From Aurifilum marmelostoma (lineage: Eukaryota > Ascomycota > Sordariomycetes > Diaporthales > Cryphonectriaceae): a stretch of DNA of 64,000 nt. The stretch spans positions 62,001 through 126,000 of the forward strand of contig JAMXSV010000028.1 of NCBI GenBank assembly GCA_027559495.1, in the 5' to 3' direction. Of this stretch, positions 22,918 through 36,421 are shown one piece after another. Position 1 is the stretch's first letter, and every line of letters begins with the position of its first letter. The position numbers and the translations under genes were made by a program. The notes under the pieces are model-generated. The model was given only the letters and a program-made list of their open reading frames with translations, did no database searches and was not told the origin of the DNA.

Positions 22918-24718
22918 CTCTTCCTCCCTCCTCCTCCTCCTCTTCTTCGTCTTCTTCTGCTTCTGCTGCTACCTCCCTCCGCCCGACGCGGGTCCGCCGG
23001 GTTGGTCAGCCTGTCCGCCAGGGTGCCGCCGTCGCGTCACGGTTGATGTGGGGACGACGGGAGTCTTGTGTAGCTCAATTGAAGAGAGGGAGGTGTCGGG
23101 TCGGTGGCCAAGAGGCAGGCAGGGAGAGGGGCTTCCGTGTAGCGATCGAGAGGGTACGAGGCGTTGTGGGTGGGTTTGTTGTGCAGTGACAGGCGCATTC
23201 GACTAGTTGGGGCGTTGCGGACTGGGCGTTTTCAGGGGGTAAGATTAGGTTCGGATGGGTTTCGACAATTCGGCATACGTAGGCGAGGCGTGGGGGGAAG
23301 ATGGATGACTCGAGGATAACGAGTTGGTAGTCGGCAATCGGGATAAGTCAAGAGAACGGAGGGGCATCGCATCAGCAAGAAGGAGAAAAGAAAAAAAGAA
23401 AAAAAAAAAAAAAGAACAAAGAAATGCAACAGCCAGGGGTTGGTGGATGGTGGAAGGATTAGGGGTGGGATCAGAGTAATCTACAAGTTGAAAAGAAGGA
23501 GGAGGAGGAGGAGGATGAGGAACAAGAAGAAAGACAAGAAGAATGAGGAGAGGAGGGTTCCTTATTGGTCCAGAGCCTGTTTCTCTCTGTCCAGCTTGTG
23601 GGACAAGAATAACCACTCGAGGAGGGATCAAATCAGCAGTGTTGTCTCGTCAGAGCGTGATGGGGAAAGGGCAAGGAAAGGGTCCAATAGCCTTCAGGGG
23701 CACGGGTGAGGAAGCTCAGATCTCATCATGTTGACATTGGACATTGATTGAATGATTGCCCAGGCGAGAGAAGAGATATACATGGTGGTGTGGTGTCTGT
23801 GGAGGAGGAGGGGGGTGGGACGGGGGCTGCTGTTAGACAAGTAATTACTGTACTGAACCTAATATAAGTGTGCTGCTGTAGTACATGATGGGCCTGATGG
23901 GCACCACCCACCGCAGCGTGTTCCAGCATGCCTGGCCAGGTCACACCCTAGGCAGCCATACAGGTACCAAGTCAGGCCTAAGCCCGAGCCAGTACTAGTA
24001 CTATGCCAGAGGTGCAGCTGTAGCACCAGTCCAACAGCTTACCATTTCGTCATCAGACAGCCACCTCAGGGGTCCTGAAACGCACCCTATAGTGGCCCAC
24101 CACCTGCACTATGTAACCAAAACAGAACAGAGCCCACCAGGACTATTACCTACTTGCTACTATGTACAATATGTACAAAACAACTACTGCCCCCATCTGC
24201 AACAATAACTCTCACCAGCCAAGCCCCCAAGAGCAACCGCCAATCCCCCAAAATCCTGAGCCCCTGTGTCCCTGTAACTGTACACCTTTATTTAGAGGCG
24301 GCTCGGACCCTCTAGGGCCCTTCTTCCTTCATGTTCCTCGTCCTTATTTTCTTCTGCAGGATCATACATACATAGACCTGCTGCAGCTTGATCCTGTCTG
24401 TGATGAGCAGCTTGATCTAGGCTGTGGCGCTTGCTTGCAGTACCACCATCGTCGTCATTGTCATCATCATCACCACCATCATCACTAATCCTTACAAATG
24501 AAAAGATCTATCCTTTTGATGGAGGTACCATAGTATGCAATGTACAAATAAAGAGAAAGATGGCCAGGCAGAGTCTGTGTCTAAAATAGCTTGGTGACTT
24601 TATCTAGGAGCTGATGCCATCAGGGGGGGGGGGGAGGACCTGATCAAAGCCTCTAGAAGCTGACGACAAAGCCTAGAGGGAGATCGAATCATACATAGAC
24701 ACAGCTCAGAGTCATCAT
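22918..24718. other. Intergenic, kinase leader plus TRAPPC10 3' flank, 1.8 kb
   Basis: Contains a CTC/CTT-rich tract next to the kinase start (22918-22985), an A-rich tract near 23388-23420, a GGA-rich tract near 23490-23550 and ATC-type trinucleotide repeats near 24445-24490. No gene is supported. Confidence 0.5.
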
Positions 24719-27700
24719 CTATGCCACAATCCTCCCATGCAGGCTGTCTTCCGACCTCAGAACTCTCTCGGTCTCCAATACCAACGGCCCGCCGCCTGGT
24801 CCACTGGCATCGAGGCTGACCGTGACCCGCCCCCGGTCGGCAACGACCCGCACCGTCTCTCCCAGGTTGCAGTAGTCCGTCTCGCAGTGTCCAGCAAGCG
24901 GGTGATCCCTGCCGCCGCTACCATCTTCGCCCGCCTCGCCGCCCCCACGAGTGACCTCTCTCACCTCGACAGATGGGTACGGCAGGTGCCCCTCCCGCAG
25001 GGGTATCATCACGAGAGGGATGTCCGCCTCGTTGATGGGCGATGAGCTGAGCTCAGCTTCTCCCCCAGCGGCCGAGGGAGACGGGATCACAAAGTGGCCC
25101 TTCTTGCGCCCGCCCACAAGCCATGTGTCTCCGGGGGCGTTGACCTCGTAGCTGAACTCGTCGCCCGCGTCTTCCCCGCCCTGCACGTCAACGCTGCGTT
25201 CCGTGTCCCAGATCCTCGTCCACTTGAGGTGCAGCGTCGCAGGGAGTAGTTGGTTGACGCACGCTGCCGGTGTCTCGCTGTCGTCCAGAGGCTGCATCAG
25301 CGAGGGGATAGGTCGCTGTAGCCTGATGTCGGCCGTGTGCACCACCGCCATGGATGGTATGTCGACTGGGATGACAATCATCTGCTGCTGCGCGTCGTCG
25401 ACAGCTGGTCGCATCGCCAGCACCTTTCTGCGTTCCTTGGCCCATGTGACAATAAACTCGGAGAGAAGGGAGGCGACGCCCTCCCCGTTGAGCGCTGAGC
25501 CCAAACCGTGGAAATGTTTCTGCCATCTCGTCTCTGCGAGGAATCCGGTGGGCAGCTCGCCCAGCACCGCTGCACGTTCAAGGTCGTAGCTTGTAAGATC
25601 GTTCCGCACCCGTTCCAGCACGGCGGCTACCACGGCCCGGCTGTACTGCCACAGCGGTGTGTCCTTGAGTGAAGTAGTGAGTGAGTCGCGGATATTATCT
25701 GCAATCTCATCCTGCAGGACGCTATAGAAAAGCTTGAGGTGCATGGTCTTGTTGGCTTTGGGGCCAGTCTTGCACCCGGCTTTGCGCTTGATCTGGTACA
25801 GGAGGCTGGCGGGCTGCTTGGGGAAGATGATGGGCGGGTGAGCTGGATCCACGCCGTGCCTTGCTTCGAAGACATCGGACTCGTCCAGCTGGGACCTGAA
25901 AAGGCGGAGAGGGCTGTTTGTCGAGGTCGAGACAGTGAAGCGCGAGTACAGAGAAGAGTGTTTGAAGACGTCCTGCACGTTGACCCCTAGCTTCAGCGCC
26001 AGCGATATTGTCGGCGTCTTTAGAAGTGTGAAATCGCCCTTGTCTGTCGTATACTTCACCTCGACCTTGACCGAAACGTTGTTGATCTCTTGCTCCGTGG
26101 TGAACGGGATGCGTAATCTGGTTGAGGACCTGGCTGCCAGGCTCTCAAATGAGAACAGGCCTGCTTCTGGGGTCTTTAGCTGTGGCTGGTCCCCATCACT
26201 GGTGATCTGAGCCTCGCTGGTAAGGAGGCGCAAGCCGCCCGTCGCTGAGCGGATGCGGATGCTGCACGTCTGGACCTCATTCCATCCCGTCTGCAGGTCA
26301 AGGTCCATCGCGGTGTTCCGGTCGAGCTGCACGATCGATGAAGGCCTGACGTCTATGTCTAACGTGTCCGCGCGCTGGAACAACACCACGTATGGGTTTC
26401 TCAAGTTGACGGCATTGCGATCAAAGGGTTGGAAGGCTTGCCTCTCGAAGTTGAGCCGCAAGGAGCCACTCGACAGCTGGATGCGATCCACTTCGTAGGT
26501 CCCCGGACTCATCGAAGTGCCGTGCAGCTGGATCTTGTTCCGCCCCGGCTTGAGCTCCAGCGGCCCCTTGGCTTCCAGCCACAGCTCACGAGCTCCGCCA
26601 GCCGTAACCAGACGCAACATAGCCTTGTCCACAGGCATGGCATCGGACAGCACGCTGCGCAGCTTGAGTGAGATGCTGAAGCTGTCCTGGCCTTCTTCAT
26701 ACATTGGAGTACCATCCAGCTCGATGCTTGTGAAGAAGTTCTGTAGAGAATGCTGTACCTCCTTGTCGAAGGACTTGGCGGCTTCTAGGAAGTCCGGGAG
26801 GAAACCCTTAAATGCGCTGCCCTCTGGGTACTCTATTGTGTCCGTGTCCCCTATCCTCAACGAGCCCTTAGCCTGTAGCCGGTCCTTCTCCGAACTGGCT
26901 GCCTTTGACAGCAGCTTGAGCACCACGCGCACGTAGTCCTCGTTCCGCTTCAGCTCACGCAGGCACTTTGAGTACATGACGAGCATGGACAACTCTAACA
27001 AGCTCCAGCCGCTCTCGCCATAGAACGGGGTCGTCCGAAGAAAATACGAGGCCGCCGCGGCGTAGTCCTCTAGGAAGTATTTGACGACGGCAAGATCCGA
27101 CATGTTGGCCAGGACAGAGTGCGTATGATTGGCCACCGTATAATGCCGCAAGGCTTTGTCGGTCAGCATCTCATACAGTCTATAGAAATCGTCCCTGTTG
27201 TCGAGGGCCGTCCGAAGGAGCTTGTTGTCCAGGCCTGCCAAGGTATACAGCGGTTGATCTGGGTCATTGTCGGCGCCGGCAGTAGTTGGTTTCTTCTTGT
27301 CATCGTCGTCGTCGTCGAGGCTCACCTCCTCCATATTATGCAGGCCGGTCTCTCCAATCACCGGTGCAGAGGACCACCCGTCACTCCACCCACGCTTCTT
27401 GCCAGCCTCCTCGAGAATGTTCCGCGACAGGGTATAGAGCTCGGCTCTTCTGGCAGCCAGATCCTCCATGCCCGCCTTCCTCTGATGCTGGTCTACGACG
27501 TCTTGTACATCAGGGACGCTGGCGCTGCGGGTTGTGCCTGGGCCGGGAAAGAAGTTCGGACTTGGCATGGAGGCGAGTCGACTACCAGCCGTACTGACGC
27601 GGAGAGAGGATGTCCTAGCAGGGTGCATCACTGTCTTGGCTTCAGGCGTTGATAGAACTTTGGGCTCAGAACCGTCCTCGCTGTCCGCAGGCGTAGTTCC

Positions 27701-29549
27701 AGAAGGTATGGGCAAGGCCTTGGTGGAGGTCTGAGCTAAGATTTGCTGTGCGACCGAGAATGCAAAGGATGTGACGATATTCTCTGCAACCTCGGCGACA
27801 AGAATGTCGTTCGACGACGTCGTGTCCGCTGCCTCGCTGTCTGCTGGCTGTTTTTTCTGCTCGGTGAGTGCCGCGATGACATCTCGCCGCATGACGTGTG
27901 ACACGGTTGGGATGAACTCGAGCGTCCTCTTGCAGATCTCGGCCAGCATGGAGAGCTTCTCAGACTCGTCCGCCTGGGTTGGGGGTGGTGCGCTGGGGGC
28001 TACGCCATGGAGTACCGCCTCCTGTTGCTCTTTCAGCTTCGCCACCAGCTCCTCGCGCGTGGACCAGGCGTTGCCCAGTCGCAGCAAGAGTGCGATCTGC
28101 CTAGCAAATATATAGCACCTGAAATCAAACAATGACACATTGTTGGCGAGGATGAGTTCCCGGTACGGCTTCTTCAGGAACGAGATGGGTATGTCGTCGA
28201 ACTTGTCGGCCGCTGCTTGGTCTGTTGATTGAAGGTTGACCTGCTCCTCGTCCTCGAACTCCATCGTGCCGCTACTCGCAGCGGCCATGGCCTTCTGAGC
28301 AACCAGCTTCAGGTCCTCTGTATAAGTCAGCAAGGAGCCACCCGGCACCTCAGAGTCGTCTGCGACCGCTTGCTCCTTGATGATGGCGTCGAGACCGACA
28401 CTCAGCTCATCGTACCCGACCAGGGAGTCCTCAACGAGACCAACACTCTCGAAGCCTCTGGCAAGTCCCTCTTTCAGGATGAAAAATGTGCAAAAATTCC
28501 AACCAGGTAGGCTCCTCTGTGCGTCCTTCTCCTTGATGTCCTCTTCGTACTGGGTGACCCGCAGGTCGAAGCTTGCCAAGATCAAGCGCTTTATCTCATC
28601 GATCAGGTCAGCCCACGCTGCTTTGGCATCCTCATCTGTCTCCTTGTACCCAGTGGGCACAGCAGGAACCACCCTCGGTAGGAGATCATACGGGACATCA
28701 TTGACACCAATCCGGATCTGCGCAACGCGATCTACGCCTGATTTTGAGGAAGGATTGAAGTCGGCCCTCAGCTTCTCGAGTATCGTGCTAGAGCCCTTGC
28801 CCCATCTAGATGTCGTGCTCTTGGTAGGGATCGAGTCGGAGCTCCCGTCGGCGCCCTTTCCAGTGATGCTCCCAGAGGACCTTGGCTGTGTCGCAGCCAC
28901 GGTGTTGGGCACAACAACGTGCACAATCAGCCACTCAAAGGCATCGTGGTTCTCCGCCCCCTTGCGCGCCTCCTTCTTGCTGCTGCCCGACACGGTGGGT
29001 GTTGTGTGCTCCTTGACCCACTCGCGAATCTCGGCGCGCACACTAGACTTATACGCATCGTTGTCATCGCACCGCACGAAGAGAACTTTGAGGTAGGGCG
29101 TTCGACGGAGACCAGGGATCTGGTGACGTCGAACAGCGGCGGCGGAAGGACCGTAGCCAGGAGAAAATGGCTTTGAGGGAAAGGCCTCGTCGCCTTCGGC
29201 CCCGAGGCGGTTCCCGCTGCCAAGAGACTGTGTCGTAAAGCCATCGTCGACACCTGCGCTCGGAAGGGGTGATACGGAAGGCTGTCGATTCCTGGAGAGC
29301 GGGGCGGGCGCGAGGGCGTCGAGGAGCTCGACGTGGAGGGTCTCGATGGAGCGGAGGGGACCGGCGTGCGACTGCCAGTGGAGGTTGCGCAAGGGCAGAC
29401 GAGGGATCAGGCCGGGGGCAACGAGCTTGTAGACGTCGTGAGGGTCGAAATACTCGACTTCGACGGGCATCAGCGTATGAGAAGGTGGCGGAGGGGGGTA
29501 TGGGCATCTACTTACCCGTCACTTTGGAGGTCGAAAAGGGCTGTTCCAT
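24719..29549 (-). CDS. TRS130: TRAPPII complex subunit Trs130/TRAPPC10
   Basis: Two exons, complement(24719..29457, 29516..29549), give 1,590 residues. The first exon has only 34 nt and encodes MEQPFSTSKVT; splicing (GTAAGT...GAAG, 58 nt) joins it to VEYFDPHDVYKLVAPGLIPRLP. Starting at the internal ATG at 29470 instead would give MPVEVEYFDP, but the spliced start better fits the family. This N-terminus and LPLRNLHWQSHAGPLRSI are characteristic of the TMEM1/TRAPPC10 family. The large body carries helical solenoid regions near 300-900, low-complexity Ser/Thr and Asp-rich loops, and a C-terminal beta-sandwich region. TRAPPII is a tethering complex and Rab exchange factor (Ypt31/Rab11) at the trans-Golgi. 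No internal intron is apparent in the 4.7-kb main exon. Confidence 0.92.
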
Positions 29550-30748
29550 ATTGAACAGCTATGATTGACCCAATCCCATCGTCAGAGGGTCAGGCTGGAT
29601 GGAATGCAGCTGCAGGTGCAAGGCCAGCTTAGCATCCCCAGCCTGGTGCCTGCTGTTGCGTCCTAAACTGAAAGGTGGCGTATGTCTCTGTATGGTACGT
29701 ATGTAGTAGAGGATGGTGGTGCCGTGGTCGCAACTTTGGTGATAGTGAGCAATGAACAGTGATAGAGTGACGTTGGTCAGGGGTCAACAAGCTGCTGTAA
29801 TTTGCCGTGGGACCCTGTCTGGCGGCCCGGCCTGGGCCTGAAGGCCCCTTGTATCCTACGGCACTGCACCTACTGAAGTCAACTACAGACTATACTATGT
29901 AAGTTGTTACATTATATATGTTAAGACAAAGTGTGTTTATATATAATGTTTCAACCTGATCTCGGTATAATTGTTCGTATATCGCACTGAGTTGAGTGGC
30001 CACCCACCCAAACAAGTACCTAACAATTATATGTGCTCCATAATGCTGACCACCTGGCTTTTCAGCTCCAAACCTATAGTATTATAGGAAAGTCTCCTTG
30101 CAAGTTGTTCTTAAAGTGCACACCAAACCTCAGTCAGCAGTGTACAAGATTTGCCATTGAGACTGTCAACTCAGCAAGTGGAAGATGAACGCCCTACCCA
30201 GGCTGCCAGGACTCACGGAGGCACTAACAGCTCTCTGTATCATGTAGCTATAACCCCACTACACCCCCTGTCCCCGCTGAAGAGCCTCCCAACTTGGCCA
30301 ATAGCATCAGGCAGTGATCCCTGTTATAATTGCTGCTGTCATGGTACAGTGGCACAAGAACAGCTCTAGGCATGTGAACACGACAGGCAGTTGAAGACTG
30401 TGTTGTAGAGCGTCAAATCTGAGGTTTCACTACATCTACCAGCTCATCGCCTCAATTTTTGACACTTTCCAACTCAAAGCTTCAACGACTCGCGCTACTG
30501 ACCTCACAAGGCAGACAGGTCCGGTTTTTCTTTACAACTGTACCAACTCTCCTTCCTCTGCCAAACCTTTAAGCTTGCATCCGACGCAGGACCACAAGGT
30601 CCTCCCTCTCCGTGCGCCTCGCTTGCGGAAATGACAGCGAGGCTGTTGTGTCCTTTCGAGCTTTGCACATAACAGCAGACGTACCTCCCTCACTTTCTAT
30701 CTGCACCACCTTGCGCCTACACCGTCCCGACCGGCCCATCCGACAGCC
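29550..30748. other. Divergent intergenic region, 1.2 kb
   Basis: Promoters of the TRAPPC10 and ILM1 genes face outward. The central part (about 29880-30130) is A+T-rich. No coding features were found. Confidence 0.5.
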
Positions 30749-31515
30749 ATGGCGCTCATATCCGCCAAGACCATCTTGACCTCCCTCTCGCTCTTCCACG
30801 TCACCCTGGGCTTCTTCCTCCTGACCAACCCGGGCACGATAGCCGATCAAGCTCTGGTCCTGATGCTAGGCGAGGCCACCGGCATGGTATGCCACGCTCC
30901 TCTCCACACTCGGGAGGGAAGAGGAATATAGAGAGGTCCTGGAGGGCTAACAAGACACCACGCCGCCAGTCGTATGAGCGCAGCTTCGAGACACGATCAC
31001 CCAGCCTCGCCTTTCTGGGCGTCGTCCTGGCCTTCTGGGGCTTCACGGACCTCGTCACACTCAGCATGCCAGAAGAGATCGGCCTGATTCACCACTGGGG
31101 AGTACAAGGTACGTCGGACCATCCTCATCCTACCACGACTCACAGTTTCCCTCCAAACCCTCCTTTTTCCTGCGCCCCGAGAGAGAGATACTGACGTCGC
31201 TCTGTCCTCCCAGCACCCCTCCGCTTCCTCATCAGCTTTTCCCTCCTCCTGTATACCTTCTTCTCCAGCTCATCCAGCCCCTTGTACCGCGCCGACACCT
31301 CCCGCGGCTGGATGTCCCACCCGATCGCCAACGCCTACAACCCCAACTACCAGCCCTCGGGCTGGGGCGGCGAGGAGCTCAAGAACCGCGTCTTCTTCGT
31401 CTTCGTATTTGTCGAGACCATGAGCTGGCTGTGGGCCTGGGTCACGCTGAGGGAGGACGCCAGGGAGGTGATGATCAGGATGGCCAAGAGGAGAGGCAGC
31501 CAGAGCTGGACATGA
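30749..31515 (+). CDS. ILM1: ILM1-family (increased loss of mitochondrial DNA) membrane protein
   Basis: Three exons, join(30749..30886, 30970..31108, 31214..31515), give 192 residues, normal for the family. Helices are visible at the N-terminus (ILTSLSLFHVTLGFFLLTNP), at SLAFLGVVLAFWGFTDLV, at RFLISFSLLLYTFF and at FFVFVFVETMSWLWAWV. The Ilm1 protein of yeast is an ER-associated membrane protein whose loss raises the loss of mitochondrial DNA; its biochemical role is not settled. The donor sites (GTATGC, GTACGT) and acceptors (GCCAG, CCCAG) are ordinary and the phases close. It is convergent with the NAA25 gene, whose stop codon lies 377 bp away. Confidence 0.85.
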
Positions 31516-31891
31516 GGTGCTTCCGGTGGCGCTGCTGTGAGCGACCAAGGCTTGTGGTCGTTGGGCGGCCGCTTCGAGTGGCTTAGTTGGGTACACAAAG
31601 ATGCGCATAAAAAATACGAGGACGGCATAGGCATCATTCGGCCAGGGTTTTCTGGGCTGGACGACGCTGCACTGCCACGCTTGTACGAAATAGAACCACA
31701 TCGGCTGGATAGTCAGGATGGGCGAATGCAACACTGCAAGGACTGCCCTCTTAGCTGGCCCTATACCCCTTGCACGGACCCAATATGATTTCACATCTTA
31801 AATCTCTTCTATATGTCAGATAATGTAGGTGTTCCCTTTTGAGCATGATCATCAAGTCCTCCCAAACACTCTGGACAAGCAGCACCAGCAC
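31516..31891. other. Convergent 3' region
   Basis: 3' flanks of ILM1 and NAA25. No coding sequence is supported. Confidence 0.5.
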
Positions 31892-34800
31892 CTATTCCCA
31901 CTTCACCGACCCAAATCCCTGCACACCGTCCCTCCAGCTCTCCGCTACCTTCCCAGCCCAGTCCTCTACGTCGCCCGCGCCGACCACGTCCCTGATCATC
32001 TCCCCCAGCGCGTCCTCTGCCTCGGGGAACGTCCACCCTTCGATGCGGGCCAACCAGCCTCCCTGCCCCAGCGCAGCCTTCAGCTCCTTCACCCTCTCCC
32101 TGGCCGCCTTGAGCGTCTTCGTCGCAAGATCATCCAGACCCTTCGCCTCCGCAACAATGTCCTTGTGGAGGTTCGACGAACCACTGCGGTCACGTGCTTG
32201 CTCGGATGCATGGAAGTTCAAAATGCAGGTTGCTGTGTGCTTGATGGCAAGGGCCGTCTCGCGCACGAGGGAGAGAGTGTGGGGATTCGTGAGTGAAGCC
32301 AGCACATCGCCCGCCTCTAGGCCAGCCAGTTGCGGTGATAAGGAGGTAAAATCTGTCTGGAGTGATGTGAGGATGGACTTGATCCCCGTGATGGTGGTGG
32401 AGAGGCTTGCTGGTTGAGGAGCCGACTTAGGCAACTCTAGTGCTGTGCGCAGCAGTGCAGCGAGGAAGCTGACCGCGGCGTAGAAGTGCTGCTCTGCGCC
32501 TGTGAGTCTACCTGCGATGTCGGACGAGTTGTTGAGCAGGACCGCAGCGAGAGATTCGTGTAGGCGGGAAGATGTTTCTATCAGATGCGCGCGGTCTTTG
32601 AGCGCCACATCGTTTGCTTTGCTTGGTTTGTAATCTTTGGGGGGTTTGTACGTGACGGTATCGATAAATTGCTCCGCCAGCAGGGCGAGGCGGCAGCGGC
32701 CAGAAGAGAGCTCTGGTCCGATCTCGACGAATTTGTAGAGGGGAGCGCTTTGCATGCTCTCGAGGTTAGGGAACGAGCCGTGGTCGATGGCATTGACAAA
32801 TGTGGTATCATCAGTAATGTGGTCTGACGTAGTTCAGTCAGCAGTTGCCATGTGGTGTCACGAAGATGGATTTGGACTTACGCAACAGACGTGACTGCTC
32901 GATGCCTCCTTCGAGCCGTCCGCTGAATGCCCGAGTTGCCCTCCTCTCCTCGATGACCGTCATTGCCAGGGTACAACTCCTCCGTAGCCTGTCCGAGAAC
33001 TCTGCCATGCCTAGGATGGACGAGTAGCTGCCCGCTTTGAATGCGTCCCAGATCTTGACTGGCGAATCTTCGCGAAGGCACCCGGAATAGTACGACGTCA
33101 AAGGCTCTGTTGGAGGGCTTCGGTTCTGTTGGAACAGGCCAGGGAAGATGCTTGAGATCCGATCAAAGAAAAGCGGACTGAGAGCATCTTGAATAGTCCT
33201 CTTAATGTCCATAGGCAGCCATGACTGGTACGCGAGAGAGCCGCAGCCAAGGAGGAGATATATCCGGATGAGCACGAGGCGCAGAGGAACTTCGTCGGGC
33301 GTTCTTGTGAGCTGCGCTGCAAGTATCACAGTGGCCTGGAGCAATCTTGACACGTCGATGTTACTCAAGCGTGGCAGCCTAGACGAGGCCGTTGGCATAG
33401 TAGATCGAGGCGAGAGGCCACTCAATTTGAGAAGCGCCGATGCGGCAACCAGGGCGAGATCGACCTGGGGGTTCTTGTCGAGTCCCTTGGCAGATTCCTG
33501 ATTCTTTTCGACGATCTTATATGCTGACAGCGACGCGGACACTACAGCCTCGAGACATGATTTGCAATTCCGATCTGTCAGGGCGGAGCAAAGCCTGCAC
33601 TTGAATCTTGGCTCTTTCGCCTCGCCCACCACAACAATATGCTCCAATGTCAGAGGGCAAGTCGTAAGGAGGTACCGGAACTTGACCTCCAGTCCGCGAA
33701 CTAAAATTGTCCGCTGCTCATCTGAGGTCTGGGCGACTGTCAGATCTAGGCGACACTAGAATGTTGGGCAGACGTGGAAGACTCACTTTTGCAAGCAGCG
33801 TTCTGGAGAAATTGTCGATGAAATACTTGGCTTCGTCGACCGAGAGCTGACTCACGTACACCTTAACATCGTCGAAGGCGGCCCGCTGGAAGAGAGTCTG
33901 CTCTAGGATTAGAAAAAGCGTGATGACACGAGGTGATGGTTTCTCGGGGTCTGTGACGCCGGAGAGCGAGCGGGAAGGGTCTTTAAAGGCAAGTTCCAGG
34001 GTGACAAGACCAATGTTTTTCTTGTACATCGGTGCCACATTGCCCTTGGTTGAGACAAACTTGTCCAGAATCGTCGCAACCTCATCAAAAGCACTGGACC
34101 TCTGTCAGCAGCCGAGAATGCCTACATTGGGAGAAGTTGATGGTGATTACGAACACTTCGACGTCAGATTTCATGGACGCCGCCTTTACGAACAATTTCC
34201 ATATGCGCATGTCGAACGCCAAGAAGGAAGGGTTCCCGTCTTCGTCCTGCCTACTCAGGGCGTATTTGCAGAGGTCGTAGACATTGTCCCAATCCTCAGC
34301 TTCCTCAAAACACCCGAGGCTCTCGATGAGAAGGTGCTTGCGGCCCTGGTCGAGCTGTTTGAAGACGCTGATGGCACTATCTCTGTCGGCAATGGATTTC
34401 AGATAGGCATCTTTTCCGAGGATCCGGTAGTAGAGGTTGATTTCTTCCTCTTCCCTCAACCCGCGGGCGGGTGCCTTGCCGGTAGCATCCTGCTCAGAGC
34501 ATCAGTAAGGGCCGAGTCAAACACATACAAGCTACCACATGCCATACCGCTGTCGTGACATTGGCAGCCTTCTCGAGTTGCATTCGAGCGAGCCTGGTGA
34601 ATACGGCCGACATGTTCTCAGGACATTGGGGGCTGGTCTGGTCTTTTGGTCAGCAGGAGCGCAGTGGGTACTCGGCCGCGGGAGGGGATGACTTGCAGCA
34701 AGCAGATGTGTGAGGGTGATGCTCCAATACAGACTCTTGCCGTCATTTTTCCCCGTCTGCACCCTGTCCAATGTTGCAGCAATCTGGACCGGTCAGTATA

Positions 34801-35358
34801 CAGTTCGGCCACAGACCCAGCACCCGAAACACACAGTCATACCTGCTGAGCATTGACAAGGTCCCACGCCAAGACACAGGCCTCGAGACATTGGAGAACG
34901 ACGGGACTGGAGGGGTTCGCCTTGGCCAGCCTCGCACGAAGGGTCCCGATGGTCTGGGAGTAGTCGAAGGGGAACCCAGAGTCCTGGAGAGCCCACTCGT
35001 ACAACTCGATTGTGTCGATGTCCAGGGCGGCTGTCTTGTCCCTGACCAGAGCGTCGACGGCTGCCACTACTCCTGACCTGTCCGTCACCGCATCCGTCTG
35101 GGACTCCCCACAGATCCTGACAGCCTAGAGACGACGATGCGGAATTAGACCACGAATCCCGTCGAGAACAAACCCGAGGACGCTGCCAGACACAAGCGTA
35201 TGCACACACACCTCATAATAGGGGTCCTTCATGGTCTTGAAGCGCTGGGCAGCGAGCCTAATGACTGACGACCAGTGGCCCTCGTTAAATGCCGTCTGGA
35301 GCTGAATATCGACGCTGTCCTTGAGGGAAGGCCGGTAGTGCCTGCTGAAGGCGGACAT
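31892..35358 (-). CDS. NAA25: NatB N-terminal acetyltransferase auxiliary subunit (NAA25/Mdm20)
   Basis: Eight exons, complement(31892..32823, 32882..33728, 33787..34101, 34157..34489, 34548..34637, 34697..34783, 34843..35124, 35212..35358), give 1,010 residues; every phase closes. The protein is an all-helical TPR-like superhelix. Recognisable segments are the start MSAFSRHYRPSLKDSVDIQL, the conserved core VPLRLVLIRIYLLLGC, and DALSPLFFDRISSIFPGLF. Mdm20/NAA25 binds the catalytic subunit NAA20 and anchors NatB to ribosomes, where it acetylates nascent chains starting with Met-Asp, Met-Glu or Met-Asn. The third intron (34638..34696) is best read as GC-AG with donor GCAAGT and branch-like TGCTGACC; a weaker GTCATC donor with a nearby acceptor would also stay in frame and add two residues. 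The intron between 34156 and 34102 has a weak GTGTTC donor. Confidence 0.88.
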
Positions 35359-36421
35359 GATGAAGCGACTCAGGCAGGAGCAAAGGACACCGGAGTTGCC
35401 TCGTAACCTGTAGTGATGTTGGCTTGTGGTGCAGCAACTAACCGCTTTAGCGGGTGCCTGCAGTAAAACCCAAGGTGGACAAAAGGAAAAAAGATTGGTG
35501 CAAAAGATCCAGCCTGCATGCAGGTCATACGTACGAGTGGGGCAAAATGGGGCAGGACGATGTGCTTTTAAGAAATAAGCAATGTCCAGGGCCGAAAACT
35601 TTCCAAATTCATCTACCAACCCTCCACGTCGTTCGCCCAAATGTATATTTGCTTTTTTGGGTTCAGTCGGAAGAGTTTTGGTTACATGCCACTCTGAGGT
35701 GCTGCGGTGATCACTGATGGTCCGTGCGCGCAGACCCTAAATGCAACCGCCTACGCCTTCTGAACGGCTGCTTGTGCTCACCATGGGAGCCAGTCGCTTC
35801 TCGCTGTGTACTCATTATTTGGAGAGACGGACAAAAGCAAAAGAAAAGACAAGAGATACGAAACTTTCCAAAAGGGAGGCCACACTAATATCCTCTTATT
35901 TACCCTTCGAGTTCGCCGCCGTCTTTTCGACGCAAGGCGGATTGCAGGGCCCATTTTTGAAGACATGACAAATGGACGCTTGTACAGCTTCGTCCCGGTC
36001 TTCATGATGGCAGAGCTTCTGACCTCTACCTAAATCTCAATCGATGATGGAGCCCGGTCATCTCATCAGCTCTGAAAAACAGCTCCCGTGATTCGATTTC
36101 TTCAATTTTGTCCTGGATCTGATTGCTGCTAGTTGCTTACTGATAGTGGCAGCTGTAGACAAGGTAACAAATTCCATGGCCCCAAGATGCGGACGACGGA
36201 GAAGGGACCATGCCAGCGTGGAGATGGCGAACAATCGAAGATTGGCGGGTATATTGAGTATTCGAGAACCGTGATATGAGAGGAGACTTTTGAACTACTT
36301 GGTCACACGACGTGCGTCACAGCGTCGAGTGACTCTAATCTGGAGACATAAGACCCGGTGCTATGAAGATTGATGTTGTGACGGGGTGTCGATCCGTAGA
36401 ATATAAGACGGCACACCTCAA
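35359..36421. other. Intergenic, 1.06 kb
   Basis: Promoter of NAA25 and 3' flank of Cox23. Two overlapping opposite-strand ORFs near 35778-36033 are shadows without motifs. No gene is supported. Confidence 0.5.
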
